Below, piece after piece: positions 1 to 9,699 of a stretch of 64,000 bases of DNA. The notes below the pieces were generated by a model. That model searched no databases. It was not told where the DNA came from and saw only the letters and a program-made list of their open reading frames with translations. Made by a program: the position numbers and the translations under genes. Origin of the DNA: Prochlorococcus sp. AG-409-A10 (GTDB lineage: Bacteria > Cyanobacteriota > Cyanobacteriia > PCC-6307 > Cyanobiaceae). The stretch spans positions 124,001 through 188,000 of the forward strand of contig QCJG01000003.1 of the NCBI GenBank assembly GCA_003216175.1, in the 5' to 3' direction. Each line of letters begins with the position of its first letter. Position 1 is the first letter of the stretch.

Positions 1-169
1 CAGTCCAATTTAAGAGTTATTTGGGAAAGACTTGGTATATAACATTTAAAGCTGAATAAATTAATATCAGTGAATACACTCTCAAAAGCGAATAGAACTA
101 GCTTCAACTAAAATCGATAGTTATAAGTTCTATTCCCTAGGAAACTTAAAAATTCTCAACCCAAGATCA

Positions 170-1564
170 ATGTCCAATATGAAACGACTTGAGAAAGATA
201 GCCTAGGTTCTATTGATGTTCCAAAGGATGCGCTATGGGGAGCGCAGACTCAACGATCAATATTAAATTTCGCTATTGGAGATGAGGTCATACCCCTCGA
301 GATTATTCATGCAATTGCCCAAATAAAAGCCTCTGCTGCTCAAGTAAACAATCATCTAGGCCTAATAAATACAGAAACCACTCAATTCATTACCGAAGCA
401 AGTTTAGAAATTATTGAAGGGAAACATAATGATCAATTCCCTGTAAAAGTTTGGCAAACGGGCAGTGGTACTCAAACCAATATGAACGTCAATGAGGTGA
501 TTTGCAATATAGCTTCAAAACGTTTAAACAATCCGTTAGGTAGTCATGACCCAATACATCCCAATGATCATGTTAATTGCTCTCAATCAACAAACGATGT
601 TTTCCCAGCTGCGATCCAAATAGCCACAATAGTCACCTTAAAAGACACATTAATACCTGAATTAAAAAAACTCATTGATGTATTACATCAAAAAAGTAAA
701 GACTGGAAAGATATAATAAAAATAGGACGTACTCATCTTCAAGATGCCGTACCTCTAACTCTTGGACAAGAAGTCTCAGCTTGGGCTGCTCAATTAGAAA
801 CTGCTTTAGTACGTATTGAAATCAACCAAGAGGAACTTTATCAACTTCCTCTTGGAGGAACAGCAATTGGGACTGGGCTTAATACTCCTAAGAATTTCGA
901 TAATTTAATTGCGCTTGATATAGCTAGAAAAACAAATTTACCTTTTGAGACTGCAGCTAATAAATTTGCCATTATGGCTAGTCATGATGGTCTTATAAAT
1001 ATAATGTCTCAACTAAAATTATTAGCCGTAACTTTTCTCAAAATTGTGAATGATCTTCGACTTTTATCTTGTGGACCTAGAGCTGGGTTATCAGAGCTAC
1101 AACTACCAGCCAATGAACCTGGTAGCTCAATAATGCCAGGGAAGATTAATCCTACTCAATGCGAAGCGATGGCAATGGTGTGTACACAAATAATTGGTAT
1201 GGACACCTCGGTATCAATTGCAGGGAGTGGAGGACATCTACAAATGAATGTTTATAAACCACTCATTGGATACAACATTTTAAAAAGTATCAACCTTATT
1301 CAAAATGCATGTAAGAGTTGTAGACAACATATGATTGAAGGTATTCAACCCAATAAAGAGAAAATCAAAGAATATCTAGACAATTCTTTGATGTTGGTAA
1401 CTGCATTAGCACCATCAATCGGATACGAAAAAGCTAGTAATATTGCCCAATTAGCCCATGAAAAAAATCTAAGTCTAAGACAAGCATCCAGTCAATTAAA
1501 TTATATTGATAATGAAGAGTTTGATAACCTCACTAATCCGAAATCTATGATTGGAGGTGATTAA
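170..1564 (+). CDS. fumC: Class II fumarate hydratase
   Basis: Fumarase interconverts fumarate and malate in the cytosol; in cyanobacteria this belongs to the incomplete or branched TCA cycle and recycles fumarate from purine and arginine synthesis. The protein has 464 residues, the usual length for the iron-independent class II enzyme. The superfamily signature GSSIMPGKINPTQCEA lies near residues 318-333, and the substrate-loop motif GSGTQTNMNVNE lies near residue 98. The N-terminal substrate and subunit motif SQSTNDVFPAA is also present. Aspartase and argininosuccinate lyase are relatives, but the GSGTQ and STND motifs fit fumarase. The gene stands alone and faces the helicase gene convergently with about 20 bases between them. 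The start is an ATG; a second ATG four codons later is possible. Confidence 0.96.
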   Translation: MSNMKRLEKDSLGSIDVPKDALWGAQTQRSILNFAIGDEVIPLEIIHAIAQIKASAAQVNNHLGLINTETTQFITEASLEIIEGKHNDQFPVKVWQTGSGTQTNMNVNEVICNIASKRLNNPLGSHDPIHPNDHVNCSQSTNDVFPAAIQIATIVTLKDTLIPELKKLIDVLHQKSKDWKDIIKIGRTHLQDAVPLTLGQEVSAWAAQLETALVRIEINQEELYQLPLGGTAIGTGLNTPKNFDNLIALDIARKTNLPFETAANKFAIMASHDGLINIMSQLKLLAVTFLKIVNDLRLLSCGPRAGLSELQLPANEPGSSIMPGKINPTQCEAMAMVCTQIIGMDTSVSIAGSGGHLQMNVYKPLIGYNILKSINLIQNACKSCRQHMIEGIQPNKEKIKEYLDNSLMLVTALAPSIGYEKASNIAQLAHEKNLSLRQASSQLNYIDNEEFDNLTNPKSMIGGD

Positions 1565-1585
1565 AAAAATAAGGTTTTTTCTTTC

Positions 1586-4363
1586 TCAATTATGTCTTTC
1601 AGTTGCTGGGTTAATAAGTTCAAAATTTTTATCTTTTACTTGATTAATATCTTCAGCTTCACAAACTGGAAATCTATCCATTAGCTTCATTGCTGCCTTG
1701 GCATTATTTCTAAGTTGCCGACTAACAGGCTCGCAATAGGGAATCTGTGAAAGAAAATCATTTGTTCTTCTTAAAATTCTTACTACATCTCCCTCATCCA
1801 AAGAAGTATTTGAAATTAAATCCGTCCAAGTACTACCTCGAGCCCAGGCTTCTACTAAACCCATTAATTCTGAACCCCATAAGATTGGGACTTTCATACC
1901 AAATCGTTCTTGAACTCTAAACAATTCTCTTCGAATATTAGATAAATCATTAAATGCTTCATCTGCAACTGCACTTGGAATAAACCCTGACCATAAATCA
2001 GGACGATTTACTTCAGTAACAATTGACTGACTAACACCAGCTAATTCTACTGGTGTTAATTCATCAAGATGTCCACTCATCAAAACCAATCCCAACCATA
2101 ACTCATTTTCACCTCTTAAAGATCCAATACCTCTACCGATTTCAGTAGGATTTAAATCTTCCAAGCATCCGAAGTGATTTAGTACTTTAATTAGTGATAA
2201 GAAAGTTTCCCAGTGACGATTTGACCTGTCGTAGAGCATCTCCTCGCGTTCATGTATTTCAATACCTAGTTCGTCCATTCTTCGCCTATGCTTCTTTAAT
2301 TTTTTTTTATCGCCCCATCGATGAGCTGGCTGAATCAATAATTCATCATCCAGAGATTTAACTAATTTAGCTTGAGATAAAACTTCACTAGCAAGATCAT
2401 ATTGAGCCGTTCTCATATCATTTTTCTCAGCCAAATTTGAAATTATTGAAGCTAATTCATTACTTAGCAAATCACCATGATGTATTTCACCTAATCTACT
2501 TATTTCAGGAATTGTAAGATGTGATACGTCTAAGCAAGTTAAATCAGCATAAAGACTAACAACTTCCTTACAAGCAATAAGTATCCAAATGTTTTCATCT
2601 GTTAAGCATAACAATTGAGATTGTCTATCTCCTTTTGGTATTTTTTGCACAATGACTGCAGGTGTGATTTTCCCTCGCAACTGTGATGTCTTAAGACTTA
2701 TAAGGGTTCCATTATTTGCAAATTCTAAGGCTAAGATCAATTCATTAGATAAAGTTTCTGCTGATTGTTTTTGAAGAATTTTTAATAGTCTTCTTTCTTC
2801 CTTTAGATGACTTTTAATTTTCTCATATCTTTCAAAGTCTGACCATGGTATGTCTTCTGAAAAAGTTTGATACTTTTTAAACTCCTCTTTTAATCTGGAT
2901 AACTCTTCTTCTTCTTCAACTAAATCCAAGCTCGCCAAGTATCTACTAAAGCTTCTTTCTATCAATTCCTTTGATTTGTCTAAGTCATAACGCTCCAATA
3001 GATTCAGTACCATGCCATAGCTGGGTGTGAATTGACTAATCAGTGGATCTGCTGGGCTGGTAGCCAATTGACCTGCTTCTCGAACCCCTTCGAATCGAGT
3101 TTGGACAGTGACCACATAGCCTCTAGCGTCAAGACCTCTTCTTCCAGCTCTACCAGCCATTTGTAAGAATTCACTCCCCATTAATTGACGATGACCATTA
3201 TCTGATCTCTTGGACAAAGTAGATATAATTGTGCTTCTCGCCGGCATATTAATTCCTGCAGCTAAGGTTTCAGTTGCAAAAACAACCTTTATCAATCCTT
3301 CTTGAAATAATTCCTCAATCAACTCCTTCCAAGCAGGAAGAACTCCTGCATGATGAGATGCGATTCCATTAAACAAAGCTTTTATATGTAAATCTTCTCT
3401 CAAACCTTCTGAATTTAAAATTGTATATTTTTCAAATCGACCTTGAATTGATTTTCTTTCTTCTTGGTTCACTAAACAAATGCTAGCTATTGTTTTTACA
3501 GCCTTATCACAACCACGACGACTAAATATGAAATAAATAGCGGGTAACATATTTCTTTCTGCCAACTTCGATATGACAAAGCTCAGTGAAGGAGAGTCAG
3601 GTTGAGTAGGCTTGGATCCGCGTCCTCTCTTCTTATGTGATTTGGTTGGGCGCCAAATCTTACAGTTTGGATGTAATCCAGTTCCTTTTTCATTGAGTAA
3701 TGGATGAAGTCCTTTAGCACTACAAAAATTGAATTCCAGGGGAACTGGTCTTAAATCACTAGATATCAAATCTGTGGGTCCGTGAACTTGTTCAATCCAA
3801 TCAGTTAATTGACCTGCGTTAGCAACGGTTGCCGATAAAGCAACGAACTGAACGGATTTAGGACAATGAATAATTGATTCCTCCCATACTGTCCCCCTAT
3901 GAGCATCATTCATGTAATGACATTCATCAAGAACAACAGTTTCTATATCAAGTAGAGGGTCATCATTTCTATCTGCTGCTGCATAAAGCATATTCCTAAA
4001 AATTTCTGTAGTCATAACAAGAATCGAAGCCTCTCTATTCAGGCTTAAATCACCTGTTAAAAGACCCACATTGCTTGAACCAAATTGTTTCCTAAAGTCT
4101 CTTAGCTTTTGGTTAGATAAAGCTTTTAAGGGAGTTGTATAAAATACCTTATTTCCATGAGAAATCGCTCTATAAATTGCATACTCTCCTATTAAGGTTT
4201 TTCCTGATCCTGTAGGAGCACTAACAACTACAGAATGCCCTTGATTGAGTGAGTCAATTGCTTTAAGTTGAAACTCATCCAAGGAAAAAGGAAAGATTTC
4301 CTTTGGATTTAAATTGTTTTGGAGGATTTCGTTCTCAGACGTATCTCTTTCTGATGAAGTCAT
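1586..4363 (-). CDS. Ski2/Mtr4-like DEAD/DEAH-box RNA helicase
   Basis: This is a superfamily 2 ATP-dependent RNA helicase of the Ski2/Mtr4 type, 925 residues long. Motif I SAPTGSGKT is at residues 48-56, the DECH box at 146-149, the SAT motif at 177-179, and motif VI QMAGRAGRRG lies in the second RecA domain. The long C-terminal part resembles the DSHCT region of Ski2-type helicases. Eukaryotic relatives feed RNA to the exosome; cyanobacterial members are presumed to act in RNA processing or decay, but the substrate is not known. The ATG start is about 130 bases from bioF, which is transcribed the other way, so that gap must hold both promoters. The family call is firm; the exact role is inference. 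Confidence 0.93.
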   Translation of the reverse strand: MTSSERDTSENEILQNNLNPKEIFPFSLDEFQLKAIDSLNQGHSVVVSAPTGSGKTLIGEYAIYRAISHGNKVFYTTPLKALSNQKLRDFRKQFGSSNVGLLTGDLSLNREASILVMTTEIFRNMLYAAADRNDDPLLDIETVVLDECHYMNDAHRGTVWEESIIHCPKSVQFVALSATVANAGQLTDWIEQVHGPTDLISSDLRPVPLEFNFCSAKGLHPLLNEKGTGLHPNCKIWRPTKSHKKRGRGSKPTQPDSPSLSFVISKLAERNMLPAIYFIFSRRGCDKAVKTIASICLVNQEERKSIQGRFEKYTILNSEGLREDLHIKALFNGIASHHAGVLPAWKELIEELFQEGLIKVVFATETLAAGINMPARSTIISTLSKRSDNGHRQLMGSEFLQMAGRAGRRGLDARGYVVTVQTRFEGVREAGQLATSPADPLISQFTPSYGMVLNLLERYDLDKSKELIERSFSRYLASLDLVEEEEELSRLKEEFKKYQTFSEDIPWSDFERYEKIKSHLKEERRLLKILQKQSAETLSNELILALEFANNGTLISLKTSQLRGKITPAVIVQKIPKGDRQSQLLCLTDENIWILIACKEVVSLYADLTCLDVSHLTIPEISRLGEIHHGDLLSNELASIISNLAEKNDMRTAQYDLASEVLSQAKLVKSLDDELLIQPAHRWGDKKKLKKHRRRMDELGIEIHEREEMLYDRSNRHWETFLSLIKVLNHFGCLEDLNPTEIGRGIGSLRGENELWLGLVLMSGHLDELTPVELAGVSQSIVTEVNRPDLWSGFIPSAVADEAFNDLSNIRRELFRVQERFGMKVPILWGSELMGLVEAWARGSTWTDLISNTSLDEGDVVRILRRTNDFLSQIPYCEPVSRQLRNNAKAAMKLMDRFPVCEAEDINQVKDKNFELINPATERHN

Positions 4364-4492
4364 TGCTAAATCCTAGGGGAATATTCTATGAGCACATGAT
4401 TTTTGATGTGGATACATAATAAAATCAAGCAGCCTGAGAAAAAATGTTAAGCCAACACCCCAATCTTTAAATATAGAAAACAAAATAACAAT

Positions 4493-5635
4493 ATGCCTGC
4501 AATCCCTAACTCTAGAATTCGTAAACTGAGGACTTGGGTTCCAGGGAAAAGATCATCAGAATTAATTGGTTTAGATGAAAATCAGAATCAAATCACTTTA
4601 ATTGACCTAGCGAGTAATGATTATCTAGATCTGGCAAGACATCCATTATTAATTGAGGCTGCTAGACAAAGCTTAGAAACTGATGGAGTTGGTTCTGGAG
4701 GATCAAGGTTTATTACTGGTAGTAGAAATATTCATCAGAGACTTGAAACTAAGCTTGCCCAATGGCTTGATCGTGAGATTGTCCTAATTTACCCGAGTGG
4801 TTTCCAGGCTAATCTGGCTGCAGTTTTAGCACTTACTGATCGCAACACTCCTGTTATTTGTGATCGTCTGATACATCACTCTCTTCTTGTTGGAGTCAAA
4901 GCGAGTGGAGCAAAGCTCATTAGATTCAAGCACAACAATTTATCTGAACTAGAAAGACTTTTAAAAAAATCCAGACAAAGCAATCCTCAAAAACAACCTT
5001 TAGTAATTACTGAAAGTCTTTTTAGTATGGAGGGTACAACCGCACCCATAAAAGAAATTTCAAAGCTATGCATTAAGTATGATTCAAAGTTATTGGTAGA
5101 CGAAGCACATGCTTTTGGCGTTATGGGTCCAGAAGGAAGAGGAGAATCTTTTGGACTCAAAGAACCAATTTCAATTATCAGTGGGACCTTCGGTAAAGCC
5201 TTTGGAAGTGGGGGAGCATTTCTAGCAACAGACAAGATAACAGGAGAAAATTTAATACAAAACTGTGGGGCATTCCGCTATACAACTGCTTTAGCTCCTC
5301 CACTATGTGCAAGTGCTTTAGCCGCGTTAAGTCTAATTGAAAGCAACCCTAGCTGGGGTAGCGAACTGAAAGAGAAATCAATAGCTTTAAGAGACAGATT
5401 GTCTCAAATTGGGTGGCAACGGCCTATTGGGGAAGGTCCAATAATCTCCGTAATTCTGGGCACAGACGAATTAGCCATGGATTATCAGAAGAGTCTTGAA
5501 GCACAAGGCCTTCTAACTGTTGCTATCCGTCCACCAACTGTGCCTGAAGGTGAATCGAGACTCAGGTTAGTGATCAGGCGAAATACTCCCGTTCAGGCCT
5601 TCGAAAGACTTATCGAAGTTCTTAAAAACAAATGA
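4493..5635 (+). CDS. bioF: 8-amino-7-oxononanoate synthase
   Basis: BioF joins pimeloyl-ACP and L-alanine with loss of CO2, giving 8-amino-7-oxononanoate, the first step of biotin ring assembly. It is a fold-type I pyridoxal-phosphate enzyme of 380 residues. Visible motifs are LASNDYLDLARHP near the N-terminus, the cofactor-binding LLVDEAHAFGVMG, and the lysine motif SGTFGKAFGSGGA with the Schiff-base lysine near residue 235. It is the first gene of a tight biotin operon: its TGA overlaps the ATG of the next gene in an ATGA. The related enzyme 2-amino-3-ketobutyrate CoA ligase is the alternative, but the context of bioC, bioD and bioA settles the assignment. Confidence 0.96.
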   Translation: MPAIPNSRIRKLRTWVPGKRSSELIGLDENQNQITLIDLASNDYLDLARHPLLIEAARQSLETDGVGSGGSRFITGSRNIHQRLETKLAQWLDREIVLIYPSGFQANLAAVLALTDRNTPVICDRLIHHSLLVGVKASGAKLIRFKHNNLSELERLLKKSRQSNPQKQPLVITESLFSMEGTTAPIKEISKLCIKYDSKLLVDEAHAFGVMGPEGRGESFGLKEPISIISGTFGKAFGSGGAFLATDKITGENLIQNCGAFRYTTALAPPLCASALAALSLIESNPSWGSELKEKSIALRDRLSQIGWQRPIGEGPIISVILGTDELAMDYQKSLEAQGLLTVAIRPPTVPEGESRLRLVIRRNTPVQAFERLIEVLKNK

Positions 5636-6369
5636 AAGAAATAATTGCTATGCATGGATGGGCTGGAGATAGTCATCAATGGTCAAATTGGGAAAAGATA
5701 TTTAAGTGTTGTGATTGGGAATGGCAAACTGGGGAACGTGGATACAAAGATATAAGTCCACATATGCCCAAATGGAATCAAAACTCAAATCAAGTCAAAC
5801 ATAAAAGAGTTGCTATATGTCACTCTCTTGGTTCACATTTGATGGATAAAAAAGTTTTACACTCAGCCACTCACGTTGTATTAATCAATAGTTTTAGTCG
5901 TTTTATTCCGAGTGGGAAAGAGCATCGTCCTGTACAAATGGCCCTAAATAGAATGAAGGATGCAATTAATACACCTAATGAAAGATCTATGTTAAAAAAG
6001 TTCCATACGAAAGCACATAAACCGAATCACATAGATGTTGAGTCAATCGAATCAAATCTCCTTCACATATCAAATTCAGGAAGGTTGAGACTGAAAACTG
6101 ATTTAATAGGTCTTATTAATTCTGACTCTCTACCAATTGGCTTAAATAATTGTGCCAACGTACTTATTGTAAATAGTGAACAAGACTATATCTTGGCTAA
6201 TCAAACGAAAGCAAAGCTAGCTGAAGATTTAATAAACCACTTAGAGGTCGCACCCAAAATAATCAACCTTCAAGACGACGGGCATTCCATCACAAAAATT
6301 AAAAATATCAAAAAAGTCAAACACTGGCTAGAATTTGATCATGCACAAAACATGGTCCAGCCAAGTTAA
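5632..6369 (+). CDS. bioK: Pimeloyl-ACP methyl ester esterase, BioK type
   Basis: This 245-residue alpha/beta hydrolase sits between bioF and bioC, where other bacteria carry bioH or bioG. The expected reaction is removal of the methyl group from pimeloyl-ACP methyl ester, which ends pimelate-chain synthesis and hands the product to BioF. The N-terminal HGWAGDSHQW gives the oxyanion-hole segment, the nucleophile elbow reads CHSLGS with Ser65, and DDGHS near residue 222 supplies the probable catalytic histidine. Marine picocyanobacteria are known to use a distinct esterase called BioK, which matches size and location; sequence similarity to BioH is low. The start overlaps bioF by four bases and the end overlaps bioC by about 29 bases, so translational coupling is likely. 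Confidence 0.8.
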   Translation: MKEIIAMHGWAGDSHQWSNWEKIFKCCDWEWQTGERGYKDISPHMPKWNQNSNQVKHKRVAICHSLGSHLMDKKVLHSATHVVLINSFSRFIPSGKEHRPVQMALNRMKDAINTPNERSMLKKFHTKAHKPNHIDVESIESNLLHISNSGRLRLKTDLIGLINSDSLPIGLNNCANVLIVNSEQDYILANQTKAKLAEDLINHLEVAPKIINLQDDGHSITKIKNIKKVKHWLEFDHAQNMVQPS

Positions 6370-7096
6370 TAAAAACTTTAACGAAGCTGCATTAAGTTAT
6401 AACGAATCAGCATCAATTCAAAAAAGTACTGCTTTAAAACTTGCAAAAATATGTTCTCATCATTCAATTAAACATGGACTATGGGTTGATCTTGGTACTG
6501 GCACTGGACTACTCGCTAAATCATTAGAGGATCTACATCCAAATCAATATGTAGTGAGATTGGATAATTCTCAAAAGATGATTGATCAACATTCAGACAA
6601 GAGTGTTAAACAACTTTGGGATTTAAATAATGGGTTACCTAAGTGGTCTGAAAAACCAAATTTATTAGCTTCAAGTTTTGTTTTACATTGGCTTGATAAT
6701 CCACAAAAAAAACTTAAGGAATGGTTGAATTCTTTAAGTTTAGATGGATGGATTGCTTTAGCAATCCCAATCAAGGGAAGTTTTCCAGAATGGTATGAAG
6801 CTGCAGAAAAAGCAAATTTAACATGTACGGCTCTTGATTTACCATCATATGACTCACTAATTAGAGTCGTTCCGAAAAAAAGTATTTTATATAATAAAAT
6901 TGAAGTTATTAAACAAACAGCGAAGAAGGCGACTTCTTTATTAAAACCGATGATCAAGATCGGAGCACAAAGTAGTCAGAAGAAACAATTAAGTGTTTCA
7001 GATTGGCGACATCTATTGTCTTTGTGGCCAATTTCCAACAAGGATAAACAAGTAAGCCTTAGTTGGTCAATTCAGTTTTTATTAATAAAGCGATGA
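6341..7096 (+). CDS. bioC: Malonyl-ACP O-methyltransferase
   Basis: BioC methylates the free carboxyl of malonyl-ACP with S-adenosylmethionine so that the fatty-acid enzymes can extend it to pimeloyl-ACP methyl ester. The protein has about 251 residues. The SAM-binding motif I is WVDLGTGTGLLAK, and the acidic residue after motif II is seen in VVRLDNSQKM. The N-terminus VNKNFNEAALSYNESASIQ is typical of BioC. I chose the ATG at 6341; a TTG two codons upstream is also in frame. The gene overlaps the BioK gene by about 29 bases and its TGA overlaps the bioD ATG. The C-terminal part is divergent, so the call leans on both motifs and operon context. Confidence 0.9.
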   Translation: MHKTWSSQVNKNFNEAALSYNESASIQKSTALKLAKICSHHSIKHGLWVDLGTGTGLLAKSLEDLHPNQYVVRLDNSQKMIDQHSDKSVKQLWDLNNGLPKWSEKPNLLASSFVLHWLDNPQKKLKEWLNSLSLDGWIALAIPIKGSFPEWYEAAEKANLTCTALDLPSYDSLIRVVPKKSILYNKIEVIKQTAKKATSLLKPMIKIGAQSSQKKQLSVSDWRHLLSLWPISNKDKQVSLSWSIQFLLIKR

Positions 7097-7743
7097 GTGC
7101 TTTCAAAAAAAGAATTGTTATTTGTGGTACAGATACTGATGTAGGTAAAACTATAGTTAGTAGTTTTTTCATCCAGGGTCTTAAAGGTATCTACTGGAAA
7201 CCCATTCAAAGTGGAACAGAGGAAGGTACAGATACCAAAACTGTTTGCAATCTCTTAAATCTTGAACCCAACCGCTATCTTTCTGAACGATATAAATTCA
7301 AGGCTCCTGTCTCTCCACATTGGGCTGCCGAACAAGAGTCTGGTTTTATTGAACCAAACAATTTAAAATTACCTGACTTAGATGAATTAATAATAATCGA
7401 GACTGCAGGTGGATTAATGGTTCCTTTAAATCGGGATTGGCTACAAATAGACCAATTAAAGGTTTGGGGAGCACCAATAATTCTTGTAGCCAGAACCGGT
7501 CTTGGCACTCTCAATCACACCTTATTAAGTCTCGAAGCCTTGAAACATAGAAATTTAGATGTATTAGGAATAGTTTTAAACGGCCATCCACACAAAGACA
7601 ATCCGAAGACTTTAGAGCAATTTGGAAATACTAAAATTCTTGCAAGTCTTCCTATCTTTGACACAGTCAACGCAAAAGTACTTTCACAAGAATGGAATAA
7701 ACAGCAATTAGATCAAAAGCTAAAAAAATATATTCGAAATTAA
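7093..7743 (+). CDS. bioD: Dethiobiotin synthetase
   Basis: BioD closes the ureido ring of dethiobiotin from 7,8-diaminopelargonate, CO2 and ATP. The P-loop CGTDTDVGKT lies near the N-terminus, and ETAGGLMVPL is the conserved segment contacting substrate and magnesium. The ATG at 7093 overlaps the bioC stop codon as ATGA; an in-frame TTG at 7063 would add ten residues inside bioC and is less likely, because the family starts just before the P-loop. The protein has 216 residues. The order bioF-bioK-bioC-bioD-bioA on one strand implies a single transcript. Confidence 0.94.
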   Translation: MSAFKKRIVICGTDTDVGKTIVSSFFIQGLKGIYWKPIQSGTEEGTDTKTVCNLLNLEPNRYLSERYKFKAPVSPHWAAEQESGFIEPNNLKLPDLDELIIIETAGGLMVPLNRDWLQIDQLKVWGAPIILVARTGLGTLNHTLLSLEALKHRNLDVLGIVLNGHPHKDNPKTLEQFGNTKILASLPIFDTVNAKVLSQEWNKQQLDQKLKKYIRN

Positions 7744-7795
7744 AGTTTTATTTTTTTTCTTAATCAAAAGATTATTTTGACTTCAATCAAGTTAA

Positions 7796-9121
7796 ATGAA
7801 ACAAGAGGGAAAACTAAATTTGATGAATGAGAAAGAAAATTCAAATCAAAGTATTCAGAATCCTCATATATGGCCACCATTCACGCAACTTACATCCTCT
7901 AAGCCTCAATTATTGGTTGAAAAAGCCAAAGGGGCCCTTTTACTTCCTAAAAACAGAGCTCCAATAATCGATGGCATAAGTAGCTGGTGGGTTACTCTTC
8001 ATGGTCATGCAAATGAATATATTGCTAAGGCTATCGCAACTCAAGCAGAGCAATTAGAACAAATTATCTTTGCCGATTTCACTCATCCTCAAGCTGAGCT
8101 ATTAGCTAATCGACTAAGTAAATTAACAGGTCTAGAAAAATTGTTCTTTTCTGATAATGGCTCTACAGCAGTAGAAGTGGCTTTAAAAATGGCACGTCAA
8201 TGGTGGAAAAATAAAGGTGATAATAGATCTCAAATCATTGCATTCGAAGGTGCCTACCATGGAGATACTTTTGGAGCAATGGCAGTAGGCGAACGAAATA
8301 TATTTAGTGAGCCTTTTGATCAAATGCTATTTCCTGTTAGCAGAGTCCCTTGGCCTCAAACATGGTGGGGCGATGAAGATTTCGAAAGACGAGAAAAGGA
8401 GGTTTTCGAAACCCTTGATCAGCTCTTGAAGACACCAACTATTGCAGTGATTCTTGAGCCATTAGTTCAAGGGGCTGGAGGGATGCGAATGGTTCGTTCA
8501 GAATTCTTAGTAGAAGTCGAAAAAAGAATTCGCCAGGCTGATTCTTTACTTATTACAGATGAAGTCTTAACTGGCTTTGGAAGGTGTGGAGAACTATTCG
8601 CTTTTCAAAGAGCAGGATTAAAACCAGATCTTATATCACTCTCAAAAGGGTTAACCGGTGGATTCCTTCCAATGGGAGTTACTATGTCCAGCAAAAGGAT
8701 TTCTGAAGGTTTCCTTGGAGAAGATCCTAAGCAAACTTTCTGGCATGGTCATAGTTTCACTGCTAACCCCTTAGGCTGCGCAGCGGCCAATGCCAGCTTA
8801 GATCTTTTAGAAAACTCCCCTGAAAAATATTTAGATTTTGAGTCACGTCATCTACCTCATCTCCAAAAAATAGTTAAAGATCCAAGAATTGAATGTCCAA
8901 GAATTACAGGAACCATTGCTGCTTTTAATATTAAAGTGAAAGGTAAAAAAGGGTATTTAAGTTCCGTTGGGAAAATCATGAAAGAAAGTGCCTTCAGTGT
9001 TGGTGTTTTCATTAGACCATTAGGAGATGTAGTCTATCTAATGCCACCACTATGTATCACCGATGAAGAACTAGAAAAATGCTATTTTGGAATCCAAGAG
9101 GGCTTAAATTCTCTATCCTAG
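7796..9121 (+). CDS. bioA: Adenosylmethionine-8-amino-7-oxononanoate aminotransferase
   Basis: BioA transfers the amino group of S-adenosylmethionine to 8-amino-7-oxononanoate, giving 7,8-diaminopelargonate. It is a class III PLP aminotransferase of 441 residues. Diagnostic segments are HIWPPFTQL at the start, DGISSWWVTLHGH, the cofactor motif LLITDEVLTGFGR and the lysine motif SLSKGLTGGFLPMG (lysine near residue 284). The first ATG is at 7796. An ATG nine codons later, at 7823, has the purine-rich GAGGGA 12 bases upstream and may be the real start. It is the last gene of the biotin run, 52 bases after bioD. The final enzyme, BioB, is not in this window. Confidence 0.95.
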   Translation: MKQEGKLNLMNEKENSNQSIQNPHIWPPFTQLTSSKPQLLVEKAKGALLLPKNRAPIIDGISSWWVTLHGHANEYIAKAIATQAEQLEQIIFADFTHPQAELLANRLSKLTGLEKLFFSDNGSTAVEVALKMARQWWKNKGDNRSQIIAFEGAYHGDTFGAMAVGERNIFSEPFDQMLFPVSRVPWPQTWWGDEDFERREKEVFETLDQLLKTPTIAVILEPLVQGAGGMRMVRSEFLVEVEKRIRQADSLLITDEVLTGFGRCGELFAFQRAGLKPDLISLSKGLTGGFLPMGVTMSSKRISEGFLGEDPKQTFWHGHSFTANPLGCAAANASLDLLENSPEKYLDFESRHLPHLQKIVKDPRIECPRITGTIAAFNIKVKGKKGYLSSVGKIMKESAFSVGVFIRPLGDVVYLMPPLCITDEELEKCYFGIQEGLNSLS

Positions 9122-9180
9122 AATTTTGTCTTATCAAGGTTCTAAGCACTGATCTATATAATTATTTTCTGAAATTAAAT

Positions 9181-9621
9181 TTACATCAACCAACTTGGAA
9201 TGAAATTTAAGTTTCCCCCTCTTAAAAAAGCAATAAGCATTCCTAAAGCCAGGCTCAAGAAAATAGAGGTGATTAAAAGAAGAAGAGAGAACAGTTCTCC
9301 TCCTGATAATGGTCGCCTTACTCCTATCGATTTTGAAAATTGTAAAGGTTGTCTATTCTCTAAATAAGGTTCATTTTTCTGACTTATGAGATTATTCTCT
9401 TTTTCTATAAATAAGTCATAGTTTGCCCTTAAGACAGGATCACTTAATAAATCATAAGCCTCACAAACATTTTGAAATTGCCTTGTCGCTTCATCACTTG
9501 GCAAAGATGTCGTATCCGGATGAAGTTGCTTACTTAATTGACGAAAAGCTTTTCTAAGCTCTGCGTTATTGGCAGAGGTAGAAACACCAAGCAGTTCGTA
9601 ACAATTAGAGGAAGGGGTCAA
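9181..9621 (-). CDS. J-domain (DnaJ-like) membrane protein
   Basis: A 146-residue protein with an N-terminal J domain (about residues 5-67) containing the obligatory HPD in KQLHPDT, which stimulates Hsp70 ATPase. There is no Gly/Phe or zinc-finger region, so it is not DnaJ itself. The C-terminus (about residues 110-140) is one hydrophobic segment, which would anchor the domain to a membrane and recruit DnaK there. The start is a TTG, supported because the J domain begins only a few residues later. It is convergent with bioA. Its client is unknown. Confidence 0.85.
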   Translation of the reverse strand: MTPSSNCYELLGVSTSANNAELRKAFRQLSKQLHPDTTSLPSDEATRQFQNVCEAYDLLSDPVLRANYDLFIEKENNLISQKNEPYLENRQPLQFSKSIGVRRPLSGGELFSLLLLITSIFLSLALGMLIAFLRGGNLNFIPSWLM

Positions 9622-9699
9622 CTAAAGAAAATATGATCTAATAATGTATAGATTTTATATAAATATCTCAGGACTGACTATTTAAAAAAACAATTTAGA

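Noticed and set aside
1565-1585. Terminator between fumC and the helicase gene
   Set aside because: T-rich, but no stem could be drawn in the gap.
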